Assembly: GCF_003590835.1 (NCBI RefSeq)
Contig: NZ_QYUQ01000002.1
Location: 3,720,001 to 3,784,000, forward strand
From: Noviherbaspirillum sedimenti
GTDB taxonomy: Bacteria > Pseudomonadota > Gammaproteobacteria > Burkholderiales > Burkholderiaceae_D
Direction of reading: 5' to 3'
Length of the DNA stretch: 64,000 nt
Below the pieces are notes generated by a model. It was given only the letters and a program-made list of their open reading frames with translations. It was not told where the DNA came from and did no database searches. Shown piece after piece: positions 28,649 through 37,658 of the stretch. Both the position numbers and the translations under genes were made by a program. Every line of letters begins with the position of its first letter. Within the stretch, counting starts at the first letter, position 1.

Positions 28649-29472
28649 AATTTATTTTCTGGGCGCTGCTGTTGATCAATGGCGCCTTGTTCGCCTACCA
28701 CCAGGGCCATCTTGACAGCTTGCTTCCGGTCAGCCGCGAACCGGCACGCCTGGCGCAGCAGATCAACGCCGACAAGATCCGGCTGCTGCCGGCGGACGCC
28801 AGGCCAGCGAACCAGGCGCCGGCCAGCCCGGCAGCCAATCCCGCCATCGATCCGGCCAGTAAGGCCGAGCCCGTTGCCGCAGCCGCTACGCTGGTCGCTG
28901 CGGCGGATGCTGCCTTGCCGGTGGTCGAAGTAAAACCGGATGCCGACAAGAAAGCCGAAGCCGAGAAGAAGGCCGACGCCGACAAGAAAGTGGAAGCCAA
29001 CAAGAAAGCGGATCGTCTCGTCTGTACCGAAATCGGCAATTTCAGCGAGGCCGACGCTGGCCGTTTCGAGGCGCGGCTGGCAGCGCTGACGCCGGGTGCG
29101 CGCCTGTCGCGGCGCGTGATCCGTGAAGTCAGCAGCCACATGGTGTACATCCCGCCGCAGGGCAGCAAGGAGAACGCTGACCGGAAAGTCGATCAGTTGC
29201 GCGGCCTCGGCGTTACCGATTTTTACATGATCCAGGACCAGTCCGAGATGCGTTGGGGAATTTCGCTCGGCATTTTCAGCACGGAAGAAGCGGCTAAAAA
29301 ACGGCTGGAGCAGCTCAAACAGCAGGGTGTGCGCAGCGGCCGCATTGGTGCGCGCAATGCGGTCAACAAAGTCGCATTCCAGTTGCGCGCGCTGGACGCC
29401 GCCGGGCGGGAAAAGGTGGAGAAGATCAAGACCGATTTCCCGCAGCAACAGCAGCACAATTGCGCCGCATAA
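28642..29472 (+). CDS. SPOR-domain protein
   Basis: A 276-residue protein with an N-terminal transmembrane helix (about 3-20, LKFIFWALLLINGALFAYH), a long Ala/Pro then Lys/Glu/Asp-rich linker (about 55-125, with repeated DADKK/EAEKK units) and a C-terminal SPOR domain (about 130-215, CTEIGNFSEADAGRFEARL...GVTDFYMI...ISLGIFSTEEAAKKRLEQL). SPOR domains bind peptidoglycan stripped of stem peptides at division sites. The start overlaps coaX by seven bases. Family and location suggest a cell-division or cell-wall role; the exact partner is unknown. Confidence 0.88.
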   Translation: MLKFIFWALLLINGALFAYHQGHLDSLLPVSREPARLAQQINADKIRLLPADARPANQAPASPAANPAIDPASKAEPVAAAATLVAAADAALPVVEVKPDADKKAEAEKKADADKKVEANKKADRLVCTEIGNFSEADAGRFEARLAALTPGARLSRRVIREVSSHMVYIPPQGSKENADRKVDQLRGLGVTDFYMIQDQSEMRWGISLGIFSTEEAAKKRLEQLKQQGVRSGRIGARNAVNKVAFQLRALDAAGREKVEKIKTDFPQQQQHNCAA

Positions 29473-29532
29473 GTCCTGAGGGCGATGCCGGCCGGACGGG
29501 GCAAGCCGTTTATGCCAGGTGCGCGCAGCGGC

Positions 29533-29754
29533 TCATGACCAGGTATCGTCCAGGCTCTTCGCCTTGGGCTGGTGGGTGCTGTCGAACTTGTGCATGGTCT
29601 GCCGGATCAGTTGCATCTGGCCGGTGAAGTTATGGCAGGCGTCGCACAGCATGACGTGCGCGCGCAGGCGGGTGCGCTCCATCAGCGACAGATCGCGGTC
29701 GAAGCTTTCCGAGGTCAGGCGGTGCGCTTCCTTGCAAGTGAGCTTGAATCCCAT
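29533..29754 (-). CDS. Zinc-finger anti-sigma-like small protein
   Basis: A 73-residue protein with a Cys-His-Cys-Cys pattern: Cys7 and, later, HVMLCDACHNF, matching the zinc-binding anti-sigma (ZAS/zf-HC2) module. There is no transmembrane segment, so any anti-sigma action would be cytoplasmic. It starts two bases after the stop of the ECF sigma factor gene, the usual arrangement of a sigma/anti-sigma pair. Its regulation may respond to redox or zinc state. Confidence 0.8.
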   Translation of the reverse strand: MGFKLTCKEAHRLTSESFDRDLSLMERTRLRAHVMLCDACHNFTGQMQLIRQTMHKFDSTHQPKAKSLDDTWS

Positions 29755-29756
29755 AG

Positions 29757-30335
29757 TTATATCTTTTTCTGTACGACGCGGTCACCGAACCAGTGCAAAT
29801 CCAGGCATTCGCGCAGGCGCAGCCGTGCGCGATAGAGCATGACCCAGGCATTGGACGTAGAAATATCCAGTTCCTTGCAGATTTCCTCGGTCTCCAGTTC
29901 CAGCCATTCGCGCATCATGAAGATGCGTGCGGTTTTTGGCGGAAGTTTTTCCAGGCACAGTTCCATCACCCTGAAAAAATCCTGCTGTTCCAGCGCGGCA
30001 TCCGGATTGCCCCAATGGCGCGGCCGTTGCAGCGGGTGGCCGTCGGCGGCGAACAGCGTATCGGCCAGGTCTTCCGCGGACGCATCGTCGCTCTCGTCGA
30101 ATTGGCGGTTGCGCCCGGCATGGCGCAAGACATCGACGATCTTGTGCTTCATGATGCCAATGACATAAGTACGCAGCGACGATTGTCCGGCGTAGCTGTC
30201 CGGTTTTTCCAGCACGGCCATCAGCGCCTCTTGCACCACGTCGTCGGCCATGGCGTCGTTGCGCAATTGCAGGCGGGCGAAGCGCAACAGGACCGGGCGC
30301 AATGATTCAAGTTGTTCGGTAATAGGTGTTAGCAT
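29757..30335 (-). CDS. ECF-type RNA polymerase sigma factor
   Basis: A 192-residue sigma-70-family ECF factor. Region 2 is seen in ADDVVQEALMAVLEKPDSYAG and SSLRTYVIGIMKHKIVDVLRH; region 4 in LEKLPPKTARIFMMREWLELETEEICKELDISTSNAWVMLYRARLRLRECLDLHW. The ATG at 30335 gives normal family length; upstream starts would run into the argB promoter region. A zinc-finger anti-sigma candidate follows directly. It is divergent from argB. Target promoters unknown. Confidence 0.92.
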   Translation of the reverse strand: MLTPITEQLESLRPVLLRFARLQLRNDAMADDVVQEALMAVLEKPDSYAGQSSLRTYVIGIMKHKIVDVLRHAGRNRQFDESDDASAEDLADTLFAADGHPLQRPRHWGNPDAALEQQDFFRVMELCLEKLPPKTARIFMMREWLELETEEICKELDISTSNAWVMLYRARLRLRECLDLHWFGDRVVQKKI

Positions 30336-30456
30336 GACGTTGCACGTGTCGATTGGACAAAAGACTAGCGGATTGACCGGCGAAACACAAGAAAATCGCC
30401 GGGAAAAACCTGCGCATTCGCTGTAAAATCGCGGAAATATTTTTTCAGGACCCGCC

Positions 30457-31359
30457 ATGACCACCCCACACCCCGATCTCGCCGCCGTATCGCCGCAAAT
30501 CAAGGCCGAGATTCTCGCCCAGGCACTGCCTTACATCCGCAAGTTCCACGGCAAGACCATCGTCGTCAAGTACGGCGGCAACGCCATGACCGAAGAGCAC
30601 CTGAAGCACGGCTTCGCCCGTGATGTCATTTTGCTCAAACTTGTCGGCATGAATCCGGTGGTGGTGCATGGCGGTGGTCCGCAGATCGACAATGCCCTGA
30701 GGAAGATCGGCAAGCAGGGCAGTTTCGTGCAAGGCATGCGTATCACCGACGAGGAAACCATGGAAGTGGTCGAATGGGTGCTGGGCGGCGAGGTGCAGCA
30801 GGATATTGTCATGCTGATCAACCATTACGGCGGCCAGGCGGTCGGGCTGACCGGCAAGGACGGCGGCCTGATCCGCGCGCGCAAGATGCAGATGCCCGAC
30901 CGCGAAAAGCCGGGCGAATTCCTCGATATCGGTTTCGTTGGCGAAATCGAGGCGATCAATCCGGCAGTGGTCAAGGCGCTGCAGGACGACGCTTTCATCC
31001 CGATCATCTCGCCCATCGGTTTCGGCGAGGATGGCCAGGCCTACAACATCAACGCCGATGTGGTGGCCGGCAAGATTGCCGAGATCCTGAAAGCCGAAAA
31101 ACTGATCATGATGACCAATATCGCCGGCGTGCAGGACAAGAGCGGCAAGCTGGTGACCGACCTGTCGGCGCGCGAGATCGACGAGATGTTCGCCGACGGC
31201 ACGATTTCCGGCGGCATGCTGCCGAAAATTTCGTCGGCGCTGGATGCCGCCAAGTCGGGCGTCAATACCGTGCACATCATTGACGGCCGCATCGAACATT
31301 CGCTGCTGCTGGAAGTGTTGACCGAGCAAGCCTTCGGCACCATGATCCGTTCACATTGA
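30457..31359 (+). CDS. argB: Acetylglutamate kinase
   Basis: A 300-residue amino-acid kinase that phosphorylates N-acetylglutamate in arginine synthesis. Seen here: [13 protein letters not shown] at the ATP-binding Lys, [54 protein letters not shown] and [18 protein letters not shown]. The N-terminal extension before the kinase core suggests the hexameric, arginine-sensitive type. Its stop TGA overlaps a TTG start of the next gene. Confidence 0.97.
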   Translation: MTTPHPDLAAVSPQIKAEILAQALPYIRKFHGKTIVVKYGGNAMTEEHLKHGFARDVILLKLVGMNPVVVHGGGPQIDNALRKIGKQGSFVQGMRITDEETMEVVEWVLGGEVQQDIVMLINHYGGQAVGLTGKDGGLIRARKMQMPDREKPGEFLDIGFVGEIEAINPAVVKALQDDAFIPIISPIGFGEDGQAYNINADVVAGKIAEILKAEKLIMMTNIAGVQDKSGKLVTDLSAREIDEMFADGTISGGMLPKISSALDAAKSGVNTVHIIDGRIEHSLLLEVLTEQAFGTMIRSH

Positions 31360-32033
31360 TTACCTGGCTTTTCGACCTCGACAATACCCTGCACAACGCC
31401 TCGCACGCGATCTTCCCGGCGATTCACGCCAACATGAACGCGTACCTGGCGCAGGTGCTGGGCGACGGCGACACGCCGGCCGACCCGGCCTATGTCAATG
31501 CCGTGCGCACGGATTACTGGAAGCGCTACGGCGCCACCCTGCTGGGCATGGTGCGCCACCACGACGTGCGCCCGGAAGACTTCCTGCGCGAGGCGCACCG
31601 CTTCGATGACCTGGCCGGCATGATCCGCGCCGAACGCGGCCTGGCGCGCCTGCTGCGGCGCCTGCCGGGGCGCAAGATCCTGCTGACCAATGCCCCGCGC
31701 CGCTACGCGCACGACGTCCTGCGCCACCTCGGCCTGCACCGCCATTTCGCCCACCACATTCCGATCGAATCCATGTGGGTGCATGGCCAGCTGCGTCCCA
31801 AGCCCTCGAAGCTGCTGCTGCGCAAGCTGCTGGCGCAGCACCGCATTGCGCCGTCCCGCGCCATTCTCGTGGAAGACACTGTCGTCAACCTGAAGGCAGC
31901 CAGGAGCGTGGGAATGCGCACCGCATGGGTCACCGGCTACCTCGCCGCCGACATGACAAAGCTCCCCGCTTATGTCGATGTCAAAGTAAAATCAGTGCGA
32001 CGACTCCCTGCCAGCCTGTCCCGGCTGCGCTAA
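31356..32033 (+). CDS. HAD-family pyrimidine 5'-nucleotidase
   Basis: A 225-residue HAD phosphatase of the pyrimidine 5'-nucleotidase (Sdt1/PPN) type. The nucleophile motif DLDNTLHN lies at residues 7-14, which forces the start upstream of any ATG: the only reasonable start is the TTG at 31356 overlapping the argB stop (TTGA). Later motifs: [15 protein letters not shown] (motif II) and [11 protein letters not shown] (motif IV). It probably dephosphorylates UMP/CMP-type nucleotides. Tight overlap implies translational coupling to argB. Confidence 0.88.
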   Translation: MITWLFDLDNTLHNASHAIFPAIHANMNAYLAQVLGDGDTPADPAYVNAVRTDYWKRYGATLLGMVRHHDVRPEDFLREAHRFDDLAGMIRAERGLARLLRRLPGRKILLTNAPRRYAHDVLRHLGLHRHFAHHIPIESMWVHGQLRPKPSKLLLRKLLAQHRIAPSRAILVEDTVVNLKAARSVGMRTAWVTGYLAADMTKLPAYVDVKVKSVRRLPASLSRLR

Positions 32034-32054
32034 CTGCTGAAAAATCAAACGACC

Positions 32055-32630
32055 ATGGCAACCACCAAACCGGGTGAACGCAAGCTGCAGATCCTGCAAA
32101 CCCTGGCCTCCATGCTGGAACAGCCCAAGGGCGCAAAAATCACCACCGCCGCGCTGGCGGCGCGGCTGGAAGTGTCGGAAGCGGCGCTGTACCGGCATTT
32201 CGCCAGCAAGGCGCAGATGTTCGAGGGCCTGATCGAGTTTATCGAATCGACCATCTTCGGCCTCATCAACCAGATTACCGAGCGCGAGGAAAACGGCTTG
32301 CAGCAGGCGCATGCGATTGCCGCCATGCTGCTCAATTTCGCCGAGCGCAACCGCGGCATGACGCGCGTGATCATCGGCGACGCCCTGGTCAACGAAGATG
32401 AGCGGCTGCAGGCGCGCATGAACCAGTTCGTCGACCGCGTTGAACTGGCCTTGAAGCAGGCGCTGCGCCTGGCCGCGACGCAAGGGCAGGGCGACGAGGC
32501 GCAAGCCGCCGCCCGCGCCGGCATCATCGCCAGCTACGTCATCGGCCGCTGGCACCGTTTCGCCAAGACCGGTTTCCGGCATAGCCTGGCCGACGGGGCG
32601 CCGGCGCAGCTGGCCATGCTGCTGGCCTGA
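32055..32630 (+). CDS. slmA: Nucleoid occlusion factor SlmA
   Basis: A 191-residue TetR-fold protein matching SlmA, which binds chromosomal sites and blocks FtsZ ring assembly over the nucleoid. Seen here: the helix-turn-helix ITTAALAARLEVSEAALYRHFASKAQMFEGLIEFIE, and a C-terminal domain with GLQQAHAIAAMLLNFAERNRGMTRVIIGDALVNEDERL and RAGIIASYVIGRWHRFAKTGFR. The location behind argB and the nucleotidase matches known betaproteobacterial order. Confidence 0.93.
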   Translation: MATTKPGERKLQILQTLASMLEQPKGAKITTAALAARLEVSEAALYRHFASKAQMFEGLIEFIESTIFGLINQITEREENGLQQAHAIAAMLLNFAERNRGMTRVIIGDALVNEDERLQARMNQFVDRVELALKQALRLAATQGQGDEAQAAARAGIIASYVIGRWHRFAKTGFRHSLADGAPAQLAMLLA

Positions 32631-32683
32631 GCGCGGCCGTTCCTGGCGCGGCTTGCCGGTCCTCTGTCCCGATCCCGCACTCC

Positions 32684-34582
32684 ATGTTTTCGCCCGGCTC
32701 CTCTCCACCGCCACCTGCCGCCCAAGGCAGGCCCTGCTTCGCCCTGCTCGACGACGCCGGCGCCACCGATGCCCGCTCGCGCCTGTTGACCGGCTACGTC
32801 GGCACGCTCGCCTGTGCCGATGCGGCGCAACTGCCGGGGTTCCTCGACAGCATGCAGCAGGAGCTGGCGCAGGGGCGCCATGCGCTGGCCCTGTTTGACT
32901 ACGAGCTGGGAGCGCAGTTGCACGGCATAACGCCGCGCCCCGGCGCTCCCGGCGTGGCGCTGGTCTTGCTGTTCGAGGATTGCCGCAAGCTGACGGCAAA
33001 CGAAGTAGCGCACTGGCTGGCGCAGCAGGAAGCCGCAGCGGTCGGGGAAGCCGGGGAAGTCGGGGCAGGCGGCGCCGGCGGCGACCAGGCAGTGGCCGGC
33101 ATCGCCGGCTTGCTGCCCAGCGTCAACGAGCAGCAATTCCATGATGCCATCGGCCGCATTCACCGCTACCTCGAGGCGGGCGACACTTATCAGGTCAACT
33201 ATACCTACCGCCTGCGCTTCGATGCCTACGGCCCCGCGCTTACCCTGTACCGCCGCCTGCGCGCCAGCCAGCCGGTACCCTACGGCGCCCTGATCGCGCT
33301 GCCGGATGGCCGCAGCGTGCTGTCGTTCTCACCCGAGCTGTTCGTGCGCAACGACAACGGCGAGCTGACCGCGCGCCCGATGAAAGGCACGGCCGCCGCC
33401 AGCGGCGATGCCGCCCAGGATGCGGCACGCGCGCAGGCGCTGGCGACGGACCCGAAAAACCGCGCGGAAAACCTCATGATCGTCGACCTGTTGCGCAACG
33501 ACCTCGGCCGCATCGCGCAGCCAGGGTCGGTACGCGTGCCGCAACTGTTCGAAGTCAGCCGTTACGGCGAGGTCTTGCAAATGACCTCGACGGTGCGCGC
33601 GCGTGCGCGCGCGGAAGTCACGCTGGCGCAACTGCTGGCGGCGCTGTACCCGTGCGGCTCGATCACTGGTGCGCCCAAGCGTCGCACCATGCAGATCATC
33701 CGTGAGCTGGAGCCGGATGCGCGCGGCTTGTATACCGGGGCGATCGGCTGGTTCGAGACTCCTGCGGAAGGGCAGGGCTTCGGCGACTTTTGCCTGTCGG
33801 TGCCGATTCGCACCCTGGTACTGCAGGCGCCGCAAGGCGGCGTGCGCGCCGGCGAAATGGGTGTGGGCGCCGGCATCGTGCACGACAGCCAGGCCGACCA
33901 GGAATATGCCGAATGCCTGTTGAAGGCGCACTTTTTGACCGGCCTGCGCCAGGATTTCGAACTGCTGGAAACCATGCAGGCCAGCGCAGCGGGCTGCCCC
34001 TACCTGGAGCGGCACCTGCAACGCCTGCGCGCCTCCGCCCGGTATTTCGGCTTTGCCTGGGATGAGCCGGCGCTGCGCGAACAGGTGCGCCAGGCTTTCG
34101 CCCAGCTGGCGCCAGGTCCGCACCGTCTGCGCCTGGCATTGTCCCAGGATGGCAGGGCGTCGATCCAGACCGCGCCGCTGACGCCGCTGGCAGAGCCGGT
34201 GAAGGTTTTATTGGCAGCGCAGGCGATGCGCTCGGACGATCTGTTTTTACGTCACAAAACCACCCTGCGCCAGACCTATGACGCGGCCTGGAAACAAGCC
34301 GAGGCGCAGGGTGCGTTCGACATGCTGTTTCACAATGAAGCCGGCGAATTGACCGAGGGTGCGCGCAGCAGCCTGTTCATCAAGCTGCACGGGCGCTGGC
34401 TGACGCCGCCGGTGACAGCCGGTTTACTGCCGGGCGTGATGCGCGCGGTCCTGCTGGACGACCCGGCATGGCAGGCCGCCGAAGCCCGCATCACGCTGGC
34501 AGACTTGCGCGCCGCCGAAGAAATCGTGGTGTGCAATGCACTGCGCGGCGCCTTGCGCGCCACCCTTTCCGCATCGATCTAA
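32684..34582 (+). CDS. pabB: Bifunctional PabB-PabC (aminodeoxychorismate synthase/lyase)
   Basis: A 632-residue fusion. Residues about 1-395 are aminodeoxychorismate synthase component I, with GDTYQVNYTYRLRF, the catalytic-region KNRAENLMIVDLLRNDLGRI and CGSITGAPKRRTMQIIRELE. Residues about 420-632 are a class IV PLP aminotransferase fold (aminodeoxychorismate lyase), with FDMLFHNEAGELTEGARSSLFIKLHGRWLTPPVTAGLLPGVMR. The product makes p-aminobenzoate for folate. Fusion is known in several proteobacteria. The N-terminal first 20 residues are Pro/Ser-rich and poorly conserved, so the precise start is uncertain. Confidence 0.93.
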   Translation: MFSPGSSPPPPAAQGRPCFALLDDAGATDARSRLLTGYVGTLACADAAQLPGFLDSMQQELAQGRHALALFDYELGAQLHGITPRPGAPGVALVLLFEDCRKLTANEVAHWLAQQEAAAVGEAGEVGAGGAGGDQAVAGIAGLLPSVNEQQFHDAIGRIHRYLEAGDTYQVNYTYRLRFDAYGPALTLYRRLRASQPVPYGALIALPDGRSVLSFSPELFVRNDNGELTARPMKGTAAASGDAAQDAARAQALATDPKNRAENLMIVDLLRNDLGRIAQPGSVRVPQLFEVSRYGEVLQMTSTVRARARAEVTLAQLLAALYPCGSITGAPKRRTMQIIRELEPDARGLYTGAIGWFETPAEGQGFGDFCLSVPIRTLVLQAPQGGVRAGEMGVGAGIVHDSQADQEYAECLLKAHFLTGLRQDFELLETMQASAAGCPYLERHLQRLRASARYFGFAWDEPALREQVRQAFAQLAPGPHRLRLALSQDGRASIQTAPLTPLAEPVKVLLAAQAMRSDDLFLRHKTTLRQTYDAAWKQAEAQGAFDMLFHNEAGELTEGARSSLFIKLHGRWLTPPVTAGLLPGVMRAVLLDDPAWQAAEARITLADLRAAEEIVVCNALRGALRATLSASI

Positions 34583-34678
34583 TTTCCTGTAAGCCAGGCC
34601 TGGCGCGCCATTCGGGCGATTACTGGCAATTTGGCCAGTGCTTATCGAAATTGGCCTGTGAATGGTTTGGGTATCCAG

Positions 34679-34879
34679 TCAGTCTTTCAAGGCCGCTTGC
34701 GCGGCTTCTTCCGGCGTCAAGCCGTCATAAAACTGGTCCGTGAACCATTCCACCTCTTCTTCGATATGCTCCTGGGCTTGCGCTACGGTAGCGCCGCCCG
34801 CCACCAGAAAACCTTCCACCTCGATACACCACTTGATCAGCGCTTCCGTTTCCGGGTCCAGTTTTTCTTTCTTGGCCAT
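34679..34879 (-). CDS. Small acidic hypothetical protein
   Basis: A 66-residue soluble protein, rich in Glu and Asp, with a Lys-rich start (MAKKEKLDPETEALIKW) and a repeated-helix look (VAQAQEHIEEEVEWFTDQFYDGLTPEEAAQAALKD). I do not recognise a named family. The start is preceded by AGGT. It is convergent with pabBC and is the last gene before the accessory island. The composition and clean codon structure support a real gene, but function is unknown. Confidence 0.6.
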   Translation of the reverse strand: MAKKEKLDPETEALIKWCIEVEGFLVAGGATVAQAQEHIEEEVEWFTDQFYDGLTPEEAAQAALKD

Positions 34880-35115
34880 GATTTTTACCTTTGTATCGAA
34901 TGAGTAAGCAGTCGTTTGATTGGCTGCTGTTGCCTTTGACCAGCATCCGGAAATGCCGGTTCTATCCGCTGGCGGTCACATCCGCCCAAAAGACTGTCGG
35001 CGGTGCGCTAGATCATCTTGTCCATCGGCAGTGGATTCAATCCTTTAGCAAGGGAAACATTCTTGCCCGGCTGTTTAGTTTTTATAAGGAATGGGGCGAT
35101 TTTATTGACTGCTAA

Positions 35116-35141
35116 ATTAAAGTATGCAAACATAATTTAAT
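35116..35141. promoter_or_regulatory. Operator-like dyad upstream of operon 1
   Basis: Eleven-base arms ATTAAAGTATG and CATAATTTAAT (one mismatch) flank CAAA. It shares the leading sequence TTGACTGCTAAATTA and the core GTATG-N4-CATA with the dyad at 43767-43788, at almost the same distance from the following promoter. Confidence 0.6.
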
Positions 35142-35233
35142 TTGGTGGAATTCAGGAAGATCCGATGAATTTCGGCATTGATTTGCAACAAAAATTCCTG
35201 TTTTGGCGCCATTCATTTGAACATAATTATGTA

Positions 35234-35262
35234 TTGACGCATACAATAGGTAAGGGTACGAT
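35234..35262 (+). promoter_or_regulatory. Promoter P1 (operon 1)
   Basis: -35 TTGACG (35234-35239), 17-base spacer, -10 TACGAT (35257-35262). The -35 sits in TGTAT-N6-ATACA symmetry. It would give a leader of about 100 bases to the SDR. It matches P2 and P3 in spacing and sequence. Confidence 0.7.
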
Positions 35263-35372
35263 GTTTTCATTGCACTGTGCCAGTCTAACCCGGTCACCCA
35301 AAGCGCGCAATGAATCTCAAATCAAAAGGCAGCTTGCATGAGATGCCAATAATTATTTAGGAGCATGTAGAT

Positions 35373-36170
35373 ATGGCAAAGTTTGATGGAAAAGTGGTTC
35401 TTGTCACCGGTGCTGCCGGTAAAGGCAATATGGCCCAGGGGATCGCCCGACGCTTTGCGGCCGAGGGTGCAAAAGTCATGGTCTCGGGTCGCCATGCTGC
35501 CCAATTGGAAGAGTTTGCTGCCGAAATCGGTGGTGCATATCAGCTATGCGATATCACCAAGCAGGACGAAATCAATGCGCTGGTGGCTGCGACTGTCAAA
35601 CGTTTCGGAAAAATCGACGTCGGCATCAATGCCACCGGTTGGGGACTGCTCAAGCCGTTCGAGGAAACCACCGAGGAAGACCTGCGCCGCATGCTGGACG
35701 TGCAGTTCAAGGGCCCGTTCCAGTTCATGCAGGCGTTGGTCAAGGCCATGACAAATGGCGGCTCGATCATCACGATCTCGTCGGCCACCGCCACCATCAT
35801 GCTGGAGAATCATGCTGCCTACATGGGCACCAAGGCCGGCATCGACCATGTCATTCGCTGCATCGCCAATGAATTCGGACACAAGGGCATTCGCGCCAAT
35901 TCGATTTCACCGGGCGTGACCCGCACGGCGATGGCGGGAGACTCGCTGAACATTCCGGAAGTGCTGAAAGCCTTTGAGAAAGGGTACCCGCTGGGCCGTA
36001 TCGGCACAATCGACGATATCGCCAATGCCGCTGTGTGGCTGGCCAGCGATGAATGCTTCATGACTGGCCAGAACCTGCAGGTGAACGGTGGCCTGACGCT
36101 GCGCGGCAATCCTACACTTGCCGATTTCGGCGATGCCTTCGCTGCAGCGACGACGCACCTGTCGAGCTAG
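35373..36170 (+). CDS. SDR-family oxidoreductase (operon 1)
   Basis: A 265-residue short-chain dehydrogenase. Seen here: cofactor motif TGAAGKGNMAQGIA, an Asn-Ala-Thr-Gly (INATG) in place of the usual NNAG, catalytic Ser in TISSATATIM, and YxxxK in AYMGTKAG. The Rossmann motif TGAAGKGNM is longer than the classical TGxxxGxG, as in enoyl-reductase-like SDRs. AGGAG precedes the ATG. First gene of operon 1, just before a Rieske oxygenase, so oxidation or reduction of a hydroxylated intermediate is inferred. Confidence 0.9.
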   Translation: MAKFDGKVVLVTGAAGKGNMAQGIARRFAAEGAKVMVSGRHAAQLEEFAAEIGGAYQLCDITKQDEINALVAATVKRFGKIDVGINATGWGLLKPFEETTEEDLRRMLDVQFKGPFQFMQALVKAMTNGGSIITISSATATIMLENHAAYMGTKAGIDHVIRCIANEFGHKGIRANSISPGVTRTAMAGDSLNIPEVLKAFEKGYPLGRIGTIDDIANAAVWLASDECFMTGQNLQVNGGLTLRGNPTLADFGDAFAAATTHLSS

Positions 36171-36290
36171 CAATTCAAATGGGGCGTATGCCCGTAGGCA
36201 GTGCCTGAGCAAGGACGAGCGATCCTTGCCGGCACCAGAGATGATGTGGATGGTCTGTGCAGGGCCATTATTGATAGGAGACATGCAATC

Positions 36291-37658
36291 ATGAACAAGC
36301 CGTTAAACAACAAAAACGCAAGACCGGACCCTTGGGCTGTGTATCAAGACATCATTGCCCGAGACCGGCATCCTACGCCGCCGGATCTTCTTGAGGCTGG
36401 CAAGGATGATCTCGGATTGTTGAGTTCCGGCCGTGAAATGTATACCAGTCCGGCATTTCACCGATTGGAGCTGGAGCGGCTATGGTCGCGTGTCTGGCAG
36501 TTCGCCTGCCGTGAGGAGGAAATCGAGTCGCCGGGTGATGTCGCTGTCTATGAGTTGGGTGATTGGTCGTTTCTGATTGTGCGTGCCGAGGATAACACCA
36601 TCAAGGCGTACTACAATTCATGTACGCATCGCGGCACGAAGCTCGCTTCCTCCAGCACGCACCTGCAGAAAATCCGCTGCCCCTATCATGGATTCACATG
36701 GAATCTCAATGGCAGTATCAACAAGGTTCCTTCCAGCTGGGATTTCCCGCAAGTCAGCGAAGAAACCCACCGTCTGCAGGAAGTCCGCGTCGGCACGTGG
36801 GGCGGGTTCGTTTTCATCAATCTCGATCCCGAGGCGCCGTCCCTGGAAGAGTACATTGAAAATTTGCCGGGACAACTTGCCGTCGTCGACTTCGAGAACC
36901 TCTATGTCGCCGGCTACTATCGCAAGATCCTGCAGTCAAACTGGAAAGGATCGATCGAGGCATTTCTTGAGGCCTTTCACGTTGCCGAGACACACCCGCA
37001 GACAATCAATTTTTCTGACGAACAGAGCACGCAATACGATATATTAGGGCGTCACACCAGCCGTTTTCTGCAACCGGTCGGCATCGCCAGCGCCAGTCTT
37101 GGAGAGAAGCTGAGCGAGCAGCAGATTTTCAACAGCATGTTTGCAGAGATCATGCGCCAAACAACGGAAGCCCCGTCTTTGCCCGAAGGTATGACGGCCC
37201 GCCAGTTCATGGCCGATACGACTCGCGCGCAGCTGACCGAGGCGGGTCGTGATGTGGCAGGCTTGTCAGACGCGGAATTGGTCGATGCGATGCAGTACAC
37301 ATTGTTTCCCAACATGGTGCTGTTCCGCAGTACCGGCTTCCCGGTGGTATATCGCTTCCGCCCCAACAAGCATGACCCGGACAGCAGTATTTTCGACATG
37401 TTGATTCTCAAGCCTGTGCCGGCTGGGCAGGCGCGGCCTGTGCCGGCTGAGCCGGTGGAAATGGGGGATATGCGCTATGCCGACATTCCTGAGTTGTCCG
37501 ACTGGCTCGGCGACATTTATGACCAGGACGTGGCAAACCTCAAATTGTTGCAGGAAGGCCTGAAGGCGGGCAATACGCCGATCACCTTGTCGCAGTATCA
37601 GGAAATTCGAGTCAGGCACTTTCATAACACGCTGCGCGCGTATCTGGAGCAGGCATGA
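36291..37658 (+). CDS. Rieske non-heme iron oxygenase, large subunit
   Basis: A 455-residue ring-hydroxylating oxygenase alpha subunit. Seen here: Rieske cluster ligands Cys111-His113 (CTHRG) and Cys130-His133 (CPYHGF), and the mononuclear-iron motif FHVAETH with His230 and His235. Such enzymes hydroxylate or demethylate cyclic substrates using electrons from a separate reductase. The ATG at 36291 is chosen with AGGAG at 36276-36280; in-frame codons upstream lack family similarity. The stop overlaps the next VOC gene (ATGA). No reductase is beside it. A small subunit is also absent, which suggests an alpha-only oxygenase. Confidence 0.92.
   Translation: MNKPLNNKNARPDPWAVYQDIIARDRHPTPPDLLEAGKDDLGLLSSGREMYTSPAFHRLELERLWSRVWQFACREEEIESPGDVAVYELGDWSFLIVRAEDNTIKAYYNSCTHRGTKLASSSTHLQKIRCPYHGFTWNLNGSINKVPSSWDFPQVSEETHRLQEVRVGTWGGFVFINLDPEAPSLEEYIENLPGQLAVVDFENLYVAGYYRKILQSNWKGSIEAFLEAFHVAETHPQTINFSDEQSTQYDILGRHTSRFLQPVGIASASLGEKLSEQQIFNSMFAEIMRQTTEAPSLPEGMTARQFMADTTRAQLTEAGRDVAGLSDAELVDAMQYTLFPNMVLFRSTGFPVVYRFRPNKHDPDSSIFDMLILKPVPAGQARPVPAEPVEMGDMRYADIPELSDWLGDIYDQDVANLKLLQEGLKAGNTPITLSQYQEIRVRHFHNTLRAYLEQA

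Larger units (their letters stand above)
34880..35372 (+). other. Intergenic control region at the island edge (493 bp)
   Basis: AT-richer than the flanking core genes and with no credible gene. It holds a dyad at 35116-35141, a perfect 12-bp palindrome ACATAATTATGT at 35221-35232, and a TTGACG-N17-TACGAT promoter at 35234-35262, leading to the SDR at 35373. The left part (34880-35100) shows nothing distinctive. Confidence 0.7.

Noticed and set aside
28900..29020. Lys/Ala/Glu/Asp-rich repeats in the SPOR protein as a special repeat element
   Set aside because: Charged repeat linkers are normal between membrane anchor and SPOR domain.
28156..29457. A 433-codon minus-strand frame opposite coaX and the SPOR gene
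   Set aside because: It spans two well-supported plus-strand genes and has no domain signature.
34593..34639. Palindrome GCCAGGCCTGGC and ACTGGC/GCCAGT hairpin between convergent genes
   Set aside because: No loop in the first and no T-run after the second on either strand. It could be chance symmetry.
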